NCBI GenBank assembly: GCA_031119475.1
Contig: JAVHXV010000005.1
Coordinates: 162,038 to 226,037, forward strand
Reading direction: 5' to 3'
DNA length: 64,000 bases
DNA from: Pedobacter sp.
GTDB taxonomy: Bacteria; Bacteroidota; Bacteroidia; Sphingobacteriales; Sphingobacteriaceae
In this document: piece by piece, positions 17,619-26,353 of the stretch
Layout: each line of letters opens with the position of its first letter
Numbering within the stretch: the stretch's first letter is position 1
The notes under the pieces: model-generated
What the model was told of the DNA's origin: nothing
What the model saw: the letters and a program-made list of their open reading frames with translations, nothing else
Databases searched by the model: none
Program-made: the position numbers and the translations under genes

Positions 17619-18902
17619 ATGTCGACAGAAATTAAGTGCCCCAATTGCAACCATGCTTTTCCGATTGAGGAGGTGATGGCGGAAGAATATAAACAGGACC
17701 TCAGGAAGCAGATGCTTTCCTACAAAAAGCAGCAAGACGAGGAATTCCAGAAAAGAACAAGTGAACTGGAAAAAGAGAAAGAGAAGGAAAAATTGGTTTT
17801 TGAGCAACAAAAAAAACAACAGGAACAGGCCTTTGAGAAAAAATTAGCGGAAGAGAAAGCCGCACTCCAGGCTACCGTTGCCGAAAATCTGCGCAAGACC
17901 ATCAGTGCCGATTATGAGACTAAACTGAAGATGCTCGATGAGGCCAACAAGGAGAATGAAGAGAAACTGAAGCTGGCGCGGGACAAGGAAATCGATTTCT
18001 TGAAAAAAGAACAGGAAATCAAAACACGTGAAGCAGAAATCGAGCTCAATATCCAACGTAAATTACAGGAACAGCGTGAAGAGCTGGTTGCACAAGTAAG
18101 AAAACAGGAACTTGAAAAAAATAGCCTGAAAGAAACTGAACACCAATTGCGCGTAAAGGAACTTGAAAAACAGTTGGACGACCAGAAAAAACTCGCCGAA
18201 GAAATGAAGCGCAAGGCTGAACAAGGCTCCATGCAGCTACAGGGCGAAGTGCAGGAACTGATTTTAGAAGAATTGTTGCGCAACAGCTTTCCCTTTGACC
18301 TCGTTGAAGAGGTAGGCAAGGGTGTTCGCGGTGCCGATTGTGTGCACATTGTACGCAACCAATTTGGACAAGAATGTGGCAAGATCATCTATGAGAGCAA
18401 GCGCACCAAGGATTTTTCGATGGACTGGATTGAAAAACTGAAGAAGGACATGCGGGGCATCGGGGTTGATGTGGCCGTTATCGTGACGCAGTGCTATCCA
18501 AAAGGCATGGATTGTTTTGGAGAAAAAGATGGAGTGTGGATCTGTTCTTTTGATGAGGTAAAGGCAGTTTCTTACATTTTAAGGGATGGGATCATTAAAT
18601 TGTTCAGCGCCATAAAAACACAGGAAAATAAAGGCGATAAGATGCACATGTTGTATGATTACCTCAACGGAAATGAGTTTTCAGAACAGTGGAAAGCCAT
18701 TCGCGAAGGTTTTATGAGCATGAAACTTTCGATCCAGCGCGAGCGTGATGCCATGGAACGCCTATGGAAAAGCAGGGAAAAACAACTGGAAAAGGTGCTC
18801 TTAAATGCGGCGCACATCCGGGGCTCTATTGAGGGAATTTCTGGCAATGACAATATCCAATTGAGCTTGGGCGAAGAAGATGAGGACCTGCTGCTCGAAT
18901 AA
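17619..18902 (+). CDS. DUF2130 protein: zinc ribbon, coiled coil, predicted nuclease-like domain
   Basis: The ATG at 17619 is preferred over a GTG 12 codons earlier because the conserved CPNC motif (residues 7-10) follows it. The 427-residue product has the half zinc-ribbon CPNCNHAF, then a long Glu/Lys/Gln-rich coiled coil (about 30-215). The C-terminal DUF2130 domain follows (about 220-390) with GADCVH and CGKIIYESKRTK. The D...E-x-K pattern fits the PD-(D/E)XK nuclease fold predicted for this family. The biological role is not known. It is a single gene, divergent from the MFS transporter. Confidence 0.87.
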   Translation: MSTEIKCPNCNHAFPIEEVMAEEYKQDLRKQMLSYKKQQDEEFQKRTSELEKEKEKEKLVFEQQKKQQEQAFEKKLAEEKAALQATVAENLRKTISADYETKLKMLDEANKENEEKLKLARDKEIDFLKKEQEIKTREAEIELNIQRKLQEQREELVAQVRKQELEKNSLKETEHQLRVKELEKQLDDQKKLAEEMKRKAEQGSMQLQGEVQELILEELLRNSFPFDLVEEVGKGVRGADCVHIVRNQFGQECGKIIYESKRTKDFSMDWIEKLKKDMRGIGVDVAVIVTQCYPKGMDCFGEKDGVWICSFDEVKAVSYILRDGIIKLFSAIKTQENKGDKMHMLYDYLNGNEFSEQWKAIREGFMSMKLSIQRERDAMERLWKSREKQLEKVLLNAAHIRGSIEGISGNDNIQLSLGEEDEDLLLE

Positions 18903-18931
18903 CGAGAGATTTAAGATTTGCGGTAGGATAT

Positions 18932-18998
18932 GGTAACTAACTGTGAACTGAAAACTGTGAACTACAAACTGTTAACTGCAAACTACCAACTGTCAACC
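18932..18998. repeat. Heptad repeat island, AACTGTG theme
   Basis: Nine 7-base units (AACTGTG, AACTGAA, AACTACA, AACTGTT, AACTGCA, AACTACC, AACTGTC) lie between convergent genes. The island runs into the 3' end of the GNAT gene and encodes its last residues and TAG stop. Confidence 0.9.
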
Positions 18999-19477
18999 GA
19001 AAAAGCCATCCAGATGTCGCAACCAAAATGGCCAGAGTTGCCCAAAGGCGAACTTAGCTTTTTAAAACCAAGGCGTTCGTACAGGCTTACGGCTTGATTA
19101 AGTTCCGGCATTGATTCGAGGTAGATCTGACGATAGCCAAATGCCTTCGCCGCTTCCAAGCACTTTTGGATGATGGCTTTACCCAATCCCAACCCCCTGG
19201 CTTCAGGATAGAGATAGAGCTTAACCAGTTCGCAGGTATCGGCCGGAAGTCCGTTTGTAGGGTAGATCCCCCCTCCACCTATAATCTTTCCCTCCAGTTC
19301 TACAACCCAATAGGCCGAATTTGGGCGTTGAAAAACTTCATATAAATGAGCTGTTTCCTCATCAAAATAGGCCGTTCCGGGCTTGTTGGCCTTAAATTCC
19401 TTTAAAACACTTCTGATCAGCTGCGCAAGTTCGGCATTATCATGGGAAGCGATGGGGCGGATGATTGGGGATATCAA
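18983..19477 (-). CDS. GNAT family N-acetyltransferase
   Basis: The 164-residue protein has the GNAT acetyl-CoA-binding signature YLYPEARGLGLGKAIIQKCLE (R/Q-x-x-G-x-G/A near residues 95-105) and the later SLYERLGFKKL strand-helix motif typical of small-molecule or protein acetyltransferases. It resembles the PA4026-like group with DEETAHLYEVF near residue 40. The acceptor substrate is unknown. Its final codons (Val-Asp-Ser-Trp-stop) are encoded within the heptad repeat island, so the C-terminus differs from what the fold needs and is probably tolerated as a tail. Confidence 0.88.
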   Translation of the reverse strand: MISPIIRPIASHDNAELAQLIRSVLKEFKANKPGTAYFDEETAHLYEVFQRPNSAYWVVELEGKIIGGGGIYPTNGLPADTCELVKLYLYPEARGLGLGKAIIQKCLEAAKAFGYRQIYLESMPELNQAVSLYERLGFKKLSSPLGNSGHFGCDIWMAFSVDSW

Positions 19478-19516
19478 GGTTTGAAAATTAAATATAGAGA
19501 CTTTCTGACCATTACC

Positions 19517-20383
19517 TTAAAAAAAAGTGACCTGCCAGGCCCTTTCCCAGTTACTTTTAGGCTGTAGGGCAATGATGCCTTCCTTATCCTTCAATTGCTG
19601 TTGGTGATTGACCGAATCGGCGATGCCACACCAAGGTTCCAGACAGACAAAAGGTGCATCTTTAGCGGCCCAAATTCCGAAAAAAGGAAATCCTTCGAAT
19701 TTAAAGTCAAGGCCGTTGTACGTTTTTGTGTTCAACAGGGAAATGTTATCGCTCTTCAGGTTTTTGAAAACCAGTGCATCCTGATAAAATAGCTCATGTC
19801 TTAAGGGCAATCTCCGATCAGTTAACTTAATTGTTGTGGTTGTTTCGGCAATCAGGTTGTTTTCGATATGGTGATAGGTCAATTCCTCATCTTTGTTAAA
19901 CTGCAGGTAATAATCGCTATAATCGCCCTGTTTGTTCAGCGGCGCAGCAAATGCTGGATGTCCACCAATAGAAAACAGCATTTCTTCGTCAGCCGGATTG
20001 ATCACTTCATAGGTGCAGTTAATGCTCGATCCGAAAATTTTATAGGTAATGTTGAGTATGAACTTAAACGGATAGGCTTTTAAGGTCTGTGCATCGTGGG
20101 TGAGCGTAAATTTTATTTCATGCGCATTGGGCTGTGTATAGGTAAATTCACAATCCCTTGCAAAACCATGCCTGCCCAATTGGTAGGTCTTTCCCTTAAA
20201 CTCATAGGAATCATTTTTCAGGGCACCGACAATTGGAAATAGCACGGGGCTAAATTTTCCCCAAAATTTGGGATCTCCGCTCCATAGGAACTCAATACCA
20301 CTGTCCACACCTGTAATATGCTGCAGTTCCGCGCCTTTGGTCGCAAAAGATGCCCGCATGTGCTCATTCTCTAAAAAAATCAT
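19517..20383 (-). CDS. Aldose 1-epimerase family protein (YeaD-like)
   Basis: The 288-residue protein matches the galactose mutarotase-like fold. The typical IGGHPAF motif (about residue 151) carries the catalytic His, and FVCLEPWCGIAD near residue 258 carries the catalytic Glu. These enzymes interconvert alpha and beta sugar anomers; the YeaD/LacX subgroup acts on unknown hexoses or their phosphates. No signal peptide, so cytoplasmic. A single-gene unit, with a repeat island downstream of the next gene. Confidence 0.9.
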   Translation of the reverse strand: MIFLENEHMRASFATKGAELQHITGVDSGIEFLWSGDPKFWGKFSPVLFPIVGALKNDSYEFKGKTYQLGRHGFARDCEFTYTQPNAHEIKFTLTHDAQTLKAYPFKFILNITYKIFGSSINCTYEVINPADEEMLFSIGGHPAFAAPLNKQGDYSDYYLQFNKDEELTYHHIENNLIAETTTTIKLTDRRLPLRHELFYQDALVFKNLKSDNISLLNTKTYNGLDFKFEGFPFFGIWAAKDAPFVCLEPWCGIADSVNHQQQLKDKEGIIALQPKSNWERAWQVTFF

Positions 20384-20410
20384 GATGAGCCAAAAATAGG
20401 AAATATATTA

Positions 20411-20566
20411 ACAAGTAGTGAGTAGCAGGTATCAAGTAGTAAGTATCAAGTAGCAAGCCCCGCAGGGGTGCCTTTGGCATAGTAAGACAGGATGCCTAGT
20501 AGCATATCGGCTAATATCTAGATACCTGATACTTGATACCTAATACCTGATACTAGATACTTATAA
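20411..20566. repeat. Heptad repeat island with inverted arms, AAGTATC theme
   Basis: The left arm (20412-20457) has six units such as AAGTAGT, GAGTAGC, AGGTATC and AAGTATC. The right arm (20517-20566) holds the reverse complement in the same phase (GATACCT, GATACTT, GATACCT, AATACCT). About 60 bases of unrelated core separate them. In RNA the arms could pair into a long imperfect hairpin. It separates two minus-strand genes. Confidence 0.92.
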
Positions 20567-20567
20567 C

Positions 20568-21557
20568 TCACATCTTATCCCGCCTTCTGACCGTACCATT
20601 AAAGCCAACTATAGAATCGGGGAGTGATTCCAGTTTAAGTTCTGTAGGTGAGGTTGGCATCCAGGTGTGATAGGTAAAGTTCTTTGGAGATTTTGCCGGA
20701 ATTTCAATAATGGTAAATGCTTTTTTTGCTGGCTCCTGATGCCCTAAGATCGGTCTGGGGCCATCGCCAATACAGCCCAAATTTAGCAATTGCACTCCAT
20801 TCTTGTGCGCTGGAAAATAGGCATGCTGATGACCGCTAATGTAGAGATCAATTCCGTTTTCCTTAAAAAAGTTGAGTGCACTGTCGGCATTTGCATTCAC
20901 TTCACCGGGCTTATTCTTGCTTGCCACGATGGCATAGAGTGGCAAATGTCCCAATAAGATCCTGAGCCTTGCTTTTTTGGCGATCGGTGTCCCGAGCTGC
21001 ACCTTCATCCAATCGTAAACTTCTTGGGGTACTTTTGCTCCCGTAGCATCCCAGCTCATCATAAACACATTTTGCTTGATGTAGCTAAAATAAAATGGAT
21101 AGTGGCTCGAATCCACAAAATCTAGATGGGTGTCTGCCTTATTTTTTGTCCAAAACTGTTTGGCCATCTCCCGGTCCAGTTTAAAGTTTGGAGAACCATC
21201 GTGGTTGCCCAAGGTAAATCCAAATGGGATATTTAAAGCGGCGATAGGCTTCAGCACCGAACGGTCAAAGTTTCTCCACATCGCCAGGATGTTTTTTTCA
21301 GTTAAGGTAGCCTTTTGGCCAGCCACCATATCTCCACCACACAGGATCAGGTCTGGCTTGAGCGATGGGATCCTGGCCATTACGTCGGCCACATCCCGAC
21401 TATAGGTGGTATCGCCATATCCCGCATTCAAATCACTAATGACCATAATCCTAAAGCCTTTAAGTTTCACCTGATTGACCCTAGACAAATTTTCAGGCAT
21501 AGTAAAGGATGTAGCGATCAGCAGGGCCATTAGCGCCAAGCTTTGGAAGTATTTCAT
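20568..21557 (-). CDS. Exported calcineurin-like metallophosphoesterase
   Basis: The 329-residue product has a signal peptide (to about residue 20) and the metallophosphoesterase motifs: D42-L-N44 in place of the usual DxH, GGD76, GNHD (N118-H119-D120), GHLPLY and SGHQHAYF. The replaced His is common in some subfamilies and leaves most metal ligands in place. The probable location is the periplasm. The substrate (nucleotides, phospholipids or other esters) cannot be told. The ApbE gene ends at 21558, directly before this start, so both are co-transcribed. Confidence 0.88.
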   Translation of the reverse strand: MKYFQSLALMALLIATSFTMPENLSRVNQVKLKGFRIMVISDLNAGYGDTTYSRDVADVMARIPSLKPDLILCGGDMVAGQKATLTEKNILAMWRNFDRSVLKPIAALNIPFGFTLGNHDGSPNFKLDREMAKQFWTKNKADTHLDFVDSSHYPFYFSYIKQNVFMMSWDATGAKVPQEVYDWMKVQLGTPIAKKARLRILLGHLPLYAIVASKNKPGEVNANADSALNFFKENGIDLYISGHQHAYFPAHKNGVQLLNLGCIGDGPRPILGHQEPAKKAFTIIEIPAKSPKNFTYHTWMPTSPTELKLESLPDSIVGFNGTVRRRDKM

Positions 21558-22556
21558 TTAATTTACCATTAATTTTTTAAAGCCTGTACTTAAGGTATCC
21601 ACCAGTTTTCCCTCAGGAGTTTTATAGATGATGTATGCTGCCAGGCCCTTTCGCTTTTCTACAAAATCTAAGGCTTCTTGCACATGCATCGCCATCAGCA
21701 CATTGTCGTAACCATCAGCGGTAATGGCATCCGGGGCATATACGGTTACGCTTACCATTTCGTTGGTCAGCGGATGCCCCGTTTTGGGATCAATCAGATG
21801 GGAAAGCTTTTGCCCGCCCTTCATCAGGTATTTTCGATAATTGCCAGAGGTGGTAATGGCCCCACTGTTTACTGAAATAACATGTTGGATCACGGGTTCT
21901 TCAAATGCATGCTCGCTCGGACCTTCAATTCCCACCCGCCAACTTTTTCCATCAGGCTTAACACCATTGGCCCGCAATTCGCCTCCAATCTCGACCAGAA
22001 AAATCTGGATACCATGTTTGAGCAACTCATCGGCCACTACATCTACACTATACCCCTGTGCAATGCCGTTGACATCTATTTGAACGGCGCCTTTCTTTTT
22101 GCGTAAAAAATTGCCATCCCATGCCAACAAGTCCATCCCGATATTTGGCATGATGGCCTCTAAATCGCCCTGTGCAGGCTGGGCACCAAAGCCCCAATAC
22201 TGTACCAGTGGTCCAACGGTAATGTCGAACAAGCCGCCACTATCTTTATAAATGTCAAATGCGCGTTTTACGACCTTCGTAAATTGTGCACCCAATGGCC
22301 AGCCTTTTTCAGATCGATTAAATTTATTAATTGTAGAGTAATCCTTATAAAGCGACATGGAAGAATCGATCTTGGCGAGCAGTACATCAACATGTGTCTT
22401 CGTGACAATACTGTCTTCGGCAAAATAGCTGATGGAATAGGTCGTGCCCTGTGCCAGTCCATGGATCTTAAATTCCCGCAATGGCCTATCCTTCCCTATC
22501 CATAGACAAGGAAGCATAAGCAGGATCGAGAAATATGGGATAGCCTTGAGCATCAA
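21558..22556 (-). CDS. apbE: FAD:protein FMN transferase
   Basis: ApbE attaches FMN covalently to a Thr or Ser of exported or membrane flavoproteins, using FAD and Mg. The 332-residue product has an N-terminal signal or membrane segment and the family motifs IDVNGIAQGYSVD, VEIGGELRANG, SGNYRKYL, HLIDPKTGHPL and ADGYDNVLM (the metal-binding Asp and Thr in the last). No obvious target with a flavinylation motif lies adjacent; the substrate must be encoded elsewhere. It is directly followed by the metallophosphoesterase gene and preceded by the Gfo/Idh gene (20 bases). Confidence 0.93.
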   Translation of the reverse strand: MMLKAIPYFSILLMLPCLWIGKDRPLREFKIHGLAQGTTYSISYFAEDSIVTKTHVDVLLAKIDSSMSLYKDYSTINKFNRSEKGWPLGAQFTKVVKRAFDIYKDSGGLFDITVGPLVQYWGFGAQPAQGDLEAIMPNIGMDLLAWDGNFLRKKKGAVQIDVNGIAQGYSVDVVADELLKHGIQIFLVEIGGELRANGVKPDGKSWRVGIEGPSEHAFEEPVIQHVISVNSGAITTSGNYRKYLMKGGQKLSHLIDPKTGHPLTNEMVSVTVYAPDAITADGYDNVLMAMHVQEALDFVEKRKGLAAYIIYKTPEGKLVDTLSTGFKKLMVN

Positions 22557-22576
22557 TCCTTCAATTGGCCATTTGG

Positions 22577-23893
22577 TTAAGAAAGTACTTTGGTCTTACC
22601 AGGTCTTGCCACCGGATAAAAACCATTTTCGTCTGGTAGCACCTTGGGTTTGGCATCCCAGCTCAACTGGTCTGGGAAGAGGTTATTGTTGGCATTCAGT
22701 GCATCATCCCATTTGATAATTTCTCCAGAATAGGTGGCATATCTTCCGATAATGGCGGTTAACGAGCTTTTGGCCACGCGTTCGGCATCCCAGAACTTAA
22801 ATTCATTTTTAGCAATGGCTGCGAACAGTTCATCATGTTCAGTCTGGTAAGGATTGGCATTTCCTTTGCCATCATGGTTATAGATAATGTTCCCCTTGTG
22901 GTCCCATAGTTTTCCACTGTTGTTTGCTGAAAGATAAACCTTTCCTTTTGTGCCTTGAAAGCTTTCATCTACACGGTTGGTCGTCCCTTCGAAATGGCGG
23001 CACTGACTGTAGATCACCGATCCATCAGCATAAGTCAGTTCTACGGCATGGTTGTCATAAATTTCGCCATAGTTTTTGCCTGTCCGCCAGGCCCTGCTGC
23101 CCGTACCCTGAACACTGATGGGATAGGCATTTTTGATCCAATTGGCAATATCGATGTTATGGATGTGTTGTTCAACGATGTGATCGCCGCACAACCAGTT
23201 AAAATAATACCAGTTCCTCATCTGGTATTCCATTTCTGTCTGTCCCGCCGTACGTGGCTTTACCCAAACGCCTCCGCTGTTCCAATAGACCTGCCCGCTG
23301 TACACATCGCCAATGGCACCATCCTGGATTCTTTTCATCACCTCCCTATAATTGGTCTGGTACCTGCGCTGTAAACCCACCACTACGTTTAATTTCTTTT
23401 GCTTTGCGATTTCCGCCGCGGCCAACACCCTTCTGATCCCAGGAGAATCTGTCGCAACCGGCTTTTCCATAAAAATATGTTTGCCCTGCTTTACGGCTTC
23501 CTCAAAATGCATGGGCCTAAATCCCGGAGGCGTAACCAGCAAGACTACATCTGCCAGTGCAATGGCTTTTTGATAGGCGTCAAATCCTACAAATTGACGT
23601 TCTTTTGGAACATCTACCTTTGCACCGAACTTGGTCGATAAACTCTTATAACTTTCATCCAGGCGATCTTGGAAGGCATCGGCCATGGCGACCAACTTCA
23701 AGTTAAATTTTGTGCTCAATGCCTGAAAAGCAGCGCCAGTTCCCCTATTGCCGCAACCGATCAGTGCAATTTTAATGGTATCGTCAACAGAGGTATGCGC
23801 GCCCGCCCATGCATAGCCATTCATCATTACTCCTCCAGCGACCATGGCCGAGGCTTTTAAAAATTCCCTGCGCTCTTTGTGCGTTTTATTCAT
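22577..23893 (-). CDS. Gfo/Idh/MocA family oxidoreductase with Tat signal
   Basis: The 438-residue product begins with a twin-arginine signal (RREFLKASAM, arginines 8-9), so it should be exported folded with its nicotinamide cofactor bound. The Rossmann motif GCGNRGTGAA follows near residue 47, and the EKPVAT motif typical of the family near residue 143. The C-terminal half is the alpha/beta substrate domain. Tat-exported members are abundant in Bacteroidota and act on sugars or glycosides, often with a hydrolase partner. The neighbouring DUF1080-type partner often seen is not here; a DUF1080 gene lies 13 kb away. Confidence 0.9.
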   Translation of the reverse strand: MNKTHKERREFLKASAMVAGGVMMNGYAWAGAHTSVDDTIKIALIGCGNRGTGAAFQALSTKFNLKLVAMADAFQDRLDESYKSLSTKFGAKVDVPKERQFVGFDAYQKAIALADVVLLVTPPGFRPMHFEEAVKQGKHIFMEKPVATDSPGIRRVLAAAEIAKQKKLNVVVGLQRRYQTNYREVMKRIQDGAIGDVYSGQVYWNSGGVWVKPRTAGQTEMEYQMRNWYYFNWLCGDHIVEQHIHNIDIANWIKNAYPISVQGTGSRAWRTGKNYGEIYDNHAVELTYADGSVIYSQCRHFEGTTNRVDESFQGTKGKVYLSANNSGKLWDHKGNIIYNHDGKGNANPYQTEHDELFAAIAKNEFKFWDAERVAKSSLTAIIGRYATYSGEIIKWDDALNANNNLFPDQLSWDAKPKVLPDENGFYPVARPGKTKVLS

Positions 23894-23927
23894 AGCTGTA
23901 TCAGTTTAGATTTGGTTTAGTTAATGG

Positions 23928-24881
23928 TTAATAATCTGTAATCGGAGGTTTATTGTAATAGGCCTCAATGGCTTCCTTACTCGGAGCAACCAAAGGCCTC
24001 ACCAGTCTTATGCCCACAAAAGGGGCTTCTGGAAACCACCAATTGCTTTTTGGAATCTGTGGGTCGATCTGTTTCCATGCCGGATCTGAAGCCCTGCGTG
24101 CTGCAGCCCGTAAAGATTGTGCTTCATCATCATAAGACCCTCCACGGATGACCAGTGGATAAAGTTTATCGGCAGTTGCCACAGGATTTTTTATTTCCTT
24201 GGCGGCCTGGGTGTAGGGCGCATATTGGTCGTAAGTCCATTCTGCAACATTGCCATGCATGTCAAACAATCCCCATGGATTTGGTTTTTTCTGTCCTACC
24301 TCATGGGTCTTCTTGTCGCTATTGGAGGCATACCAGGCATATTCGCCCAAGGCTTTGGCATCATTGCCAAAAGAATAGCTGCCCTTGCTTCCTGCCCTGC
24401 AGGCATATTCCCATTCGGCCTCTGTAGGCAGCCGATAGAAAACACCTGTACGCACATAGAGCCACTTACAAAATTGGATGGCATTGTACTGGGTCATGGC
24501 AATGGCCGGATGATTTTGTTTGCCCATTCCAAAGGTCATGTCTAGATAGGGTTTGGTAGGGCGTGTCACCGCATCGATGGCCGGCGAAATGGGGGTAGCA
24601 TTGTTTTCAACTTCATAATCTTTATAGAGGAAAGGCTCAAAAATGTCCCAGGTCACTTCTACGGTGCTCATCCAAAAAGGATCTAACCTGACCAGGTGAA
24701 CAGGTTTCTCATCGGCATTGCCATTGGTGCTGCCCATTTGAAAACTGCCCCCGGGAATGGGTTTCATCTCAAAAGTGAGCTTGGTACCTTCAATTTTTTG
24801 GATGTAGGCCTGATGTTGCTGTGCCTGAGCGGAATACAAATAAATAAAAAAGGATACGGCAAGTGAAAAACAGTACTTCAT
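23928..24881 (-). CDS. SUMF1/formylglycine-generating enzyme-like protein, probably non-catalytic
   Basis: The 317-residue exported product (signal peptide to about residue 20) has the FGE-sulfatase fold motifs: IPGGSFQMGS, RLPTEAEWEYACRAG, NPWGLFDMHGNVAEW and IRGGSYDD. In active formylglycine-generating enzymes two cysteines follow the last motif; here the segment AQSLRAAARR has none. It is therefore unlikely to oxidise cysteine. Many Bacteroidota SUMF1-domain proteins, including GldJ/GldK of gliding motility, are likewise structural. It lies 34 bases upstream of the Gfo/Idh gene. Confidence 0.88.
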   Translation of the reverse strand: MKYCFSLAVSFFIYLYSAQAQQHQAYIQKIEGTKLTFEMKPIPGGSFQMGSTNGNADEKPVHLVRLDPFWMSTVEVTWDIFEPFLYKDYEVENNATPISPAIDAVTRPTKPYLDMTFGMGKQNHPAIAMTQYNAIQFCKWLYVRTGVFYRLPTEAEWEYACRAGSKGSYSFGNDAKALGEYAWYASNSDKKTHEVGQKKPNPWGLFDMHGNVAEWTYDQYAPYTQAAKEIKNPVATADKLYPLVIRGGSYDDEAQSLRAAARRASDPAWKQIDPQIPKSNWWFPEAPFVGIRLVRPLVAPSKEAIEAYYNKPPITDY

Positions 24882-24955
24882 GGATTTAAAAATAAAAAGA
24901 AAAACCGAAATTTATTCAAATTCGGACGATTCTATCAATTTTTGGAATAGAAGTA

Positions 24956-25960
24956 CTAATGGAAATTGACCACCTCAAAATTTGCGCCTTTTACCGCACC
25001 CAGTTTAGCAAGGTCATCGTTGTTCCAACGGCTATCGGGCGCGCCAGAGATGTAAAAATTGCTGCCGATATCCGCTAAGATCAATCCATATTTTTTCATA
25101 GCCTTGAGGATCACCTGATTGGTTGCGGAAAACTTGCTGATGTCGAAGCTCTCTTTCAACCTGATCCGGGCACCAAAAGGCAGCGTATCAGCTGCTGAGC
25201 CTGTAGTATTGACCAGGTGTCTGGCCGGTGCGACATAAGCAGGCTGGATATTACTTCTGGCCAAAGTAAAACGGATGGGGTGGTCGATTTCACCTTTAAG
25301 GATTTCCTCATAGCGCACCAGTCCAGGAAAGATCGGCAATCCGGCCGCATCAGCCGATGTCCAACCTGCAGGTCGATATTCGTTACTGCTGAGGTCGAAA
25401 ATGGCCCCACTAGAAGCTTCCCACTTTCCATTCCTCAAGCTGGCATTATAGAGTTCATATAGCTTTTTCTGCTGGATATCAATGGCAATGACATGCGCAT
25501 CGCCATATCCTTCGCCTTCAATGGGCGCACTGAGCGGGATGTTATAAGGCTGTTGATCACTTTCATTCCCATAGTTCCCATCCTTTTCGTTGGCCCTAAA
25601 CACCACATTGGCCATTGCATCCTGGCTACAGACCGCAATAAAAGGGATGCCTATGGTCCTGCCCTCATATAGCCCACTGCCAAAATCGGCCTTGAGGCCA
25701 TAGGCCAGCAACTTATTGATGATGGCTGTAGAATTCTGGTCGACCGCACGATTGGCAACTACGGTGTTCCATGGATTGTCTGCAGGGAAAATTTGTACAT
25801 TTTCTGCTGCGGCCAGCGTGGCCGTGCAGGATGGGCTGCCCGGTGATTGGGGAACCGGATTTTCAACCGACCCAGATGGATTTTCAGGCGATTTTTTATG
25901 GCATGCAGTGAAGGCCAGCACCAGCTGAAACATCACAAAGTAAAGAAATGATCGTTTCAT
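24956..25960 (-). CDS. Conserved lipoprotein of unknown function
   Basis: The 334-residue product has a lipoprotein signal (AFTA-C20) followed by a Pro/Ser/Asn-rich linker to about residue 45. The rest is a single conserved globular domain. Striking motifs are FPADNPWNT, APIEGEGYGDAHVIAID, GAIFDLSSN, PAGWTSADAAGLPIFPGLVRY and LILADIGSNFYISGAPDSRW. I recall similar unnamed proteins in soil Acidobacteria and Actinobacteria but no defined function. The many Asp and Gly residues suggest a carbohydrate-active or binding fold, which is only a guess. It heads the minus-strand block 20568-25960. Confidence 0.72.
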   Translation of the reverse strand: MKRSFLYFVMFQLVLAFTACHKKSPENPSGSVENPVPQSPGSPSCTATLAAAENVQIFPADNPWNTVVANRAVDQNSTAIINKLLAYGLKADFGSGLYEGRTIGIPFIAVCSQDAMANVVFRANEKDGNYGNESDQQPYNIPLSAPIEGEGYGDAHVIAIDIQQKKLYELYNASLRNGKWEASSGAIFDLSSNEYRPAGWTSADAAGLPIFPGLVRYEEILKGEIDHPIRFTLARSNIQPAYVAPARHLVNTTGSAADTLPFGARIRLKESFDISKFSATNQVILKAMKKYGLILADIGSNFYISGAPDSRWNNDDLAKLGAVKGANFEVVNFH

Positions 25961-26105
25961 GTTCGTTGAATAGGGATGGGAATTACATGCAAAAATTATA
26001 CCTTATTCATTTTGAACCTACAATCACTTTCCCGAAATTAACCTTTAGACGAATTAATTATAGCATAGTTTATCGCTTTTCACTCGTACAAAGCGATATA
26101 TCCAT

Positions 26106-26137
26106 AACCTCGCAGGTTCTTAAGAACCTGCGAGGTT
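26106..26137. repeat. REP-like perfect palindrome, 32 bases
   Basis: AACCTCGCAGGTTCTT at 26106-26121 is followed by its exact reverse complement. It shares its outer/inner design (GACCT.. / ..AGGTC around a TTAA or TTTAAAA centre) with the palindromes at 29939, 43683 and 50376. One of these adjoins a RAYT transposase gene, which suggests they are REP elements. Confidence 0.85.
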
Positions 26138-26149
26138 GCAGACGTGGGC

Positions 26150-26180
26150 AAAAAAAAGGCCATCCTAAACGGATGGCCTT
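26150..26180 (-). terminator. Rho-independent terminator of tRNA-Val
   Basis: On the minus strand AAGGCCATCC (26180-26171) pairs with GGATGGCCTT (26165-26156) over a 5-base loop and is followed by a run of T (26157-26151). It begins 11 bases after the tRNA 3' end. Confidence 0.85.
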
Positions 26181-26190
26181 TCTGCTTTAT

Positions 26191-26268
26191 TGGTGGGAGC
26201 TGAGGGGTTCGAACCCCCGACCCCCTCGGTGTAAACGAGGTGCTCTGAACCAGCTGAGCTAAGCTCCC
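26191..26268 (-). tRNA. tRNA-Val (anticodon TAC)
   Basis: The minus strand from 26268 reads GGGAGCTTAGCTCAGCTGG and folds into a standard cloverleaf: a 7-bp acceptor stem (GGGAGCT/AGCTCCC), an anticodon loop TTTACAC with TAC at its centre, and a T-arm GGGGGTTCGAACCCC. The CCA end is encoded (26193-26191). A full promoter and a terminator flank it, so it is a single transcription unit downstream of recO. Confidence 0.97.
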
Positions 26269-26306
26269 TTTTTTTTCCTGAACAATATCCCTTGTTTTCG
26301 GAGGCA

Positions 26307-26337
26307 CAAATATAGTGCGTTATTGCGGTTTTGCAAA
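26307..26337 (-). promoter_or_regulatory. Consensus promoter of tRNA-Val
   Basis: On the minus strand TTTG (26337-26334) and TATATTTG (26314-26307) are separated by exactly 19 bases, the Bacteroidota housekeeping consensus TTTG-N19-TAnnTTTG. Transcription would start near 26300, about 30 bases before the tRNA. This is the cleanest promoter in the window and helps assign the phylum. Confidence 0.8.
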
Positions 26338-26353
26338 AAAACTTTTAACTTTT

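Noticed and set aside
18983..19278. Alternative minus-strand frame overlapping the GNAT gene
   Set aside because: Shadow frame; the GNAT frame shows the acetyl-CoA signature.
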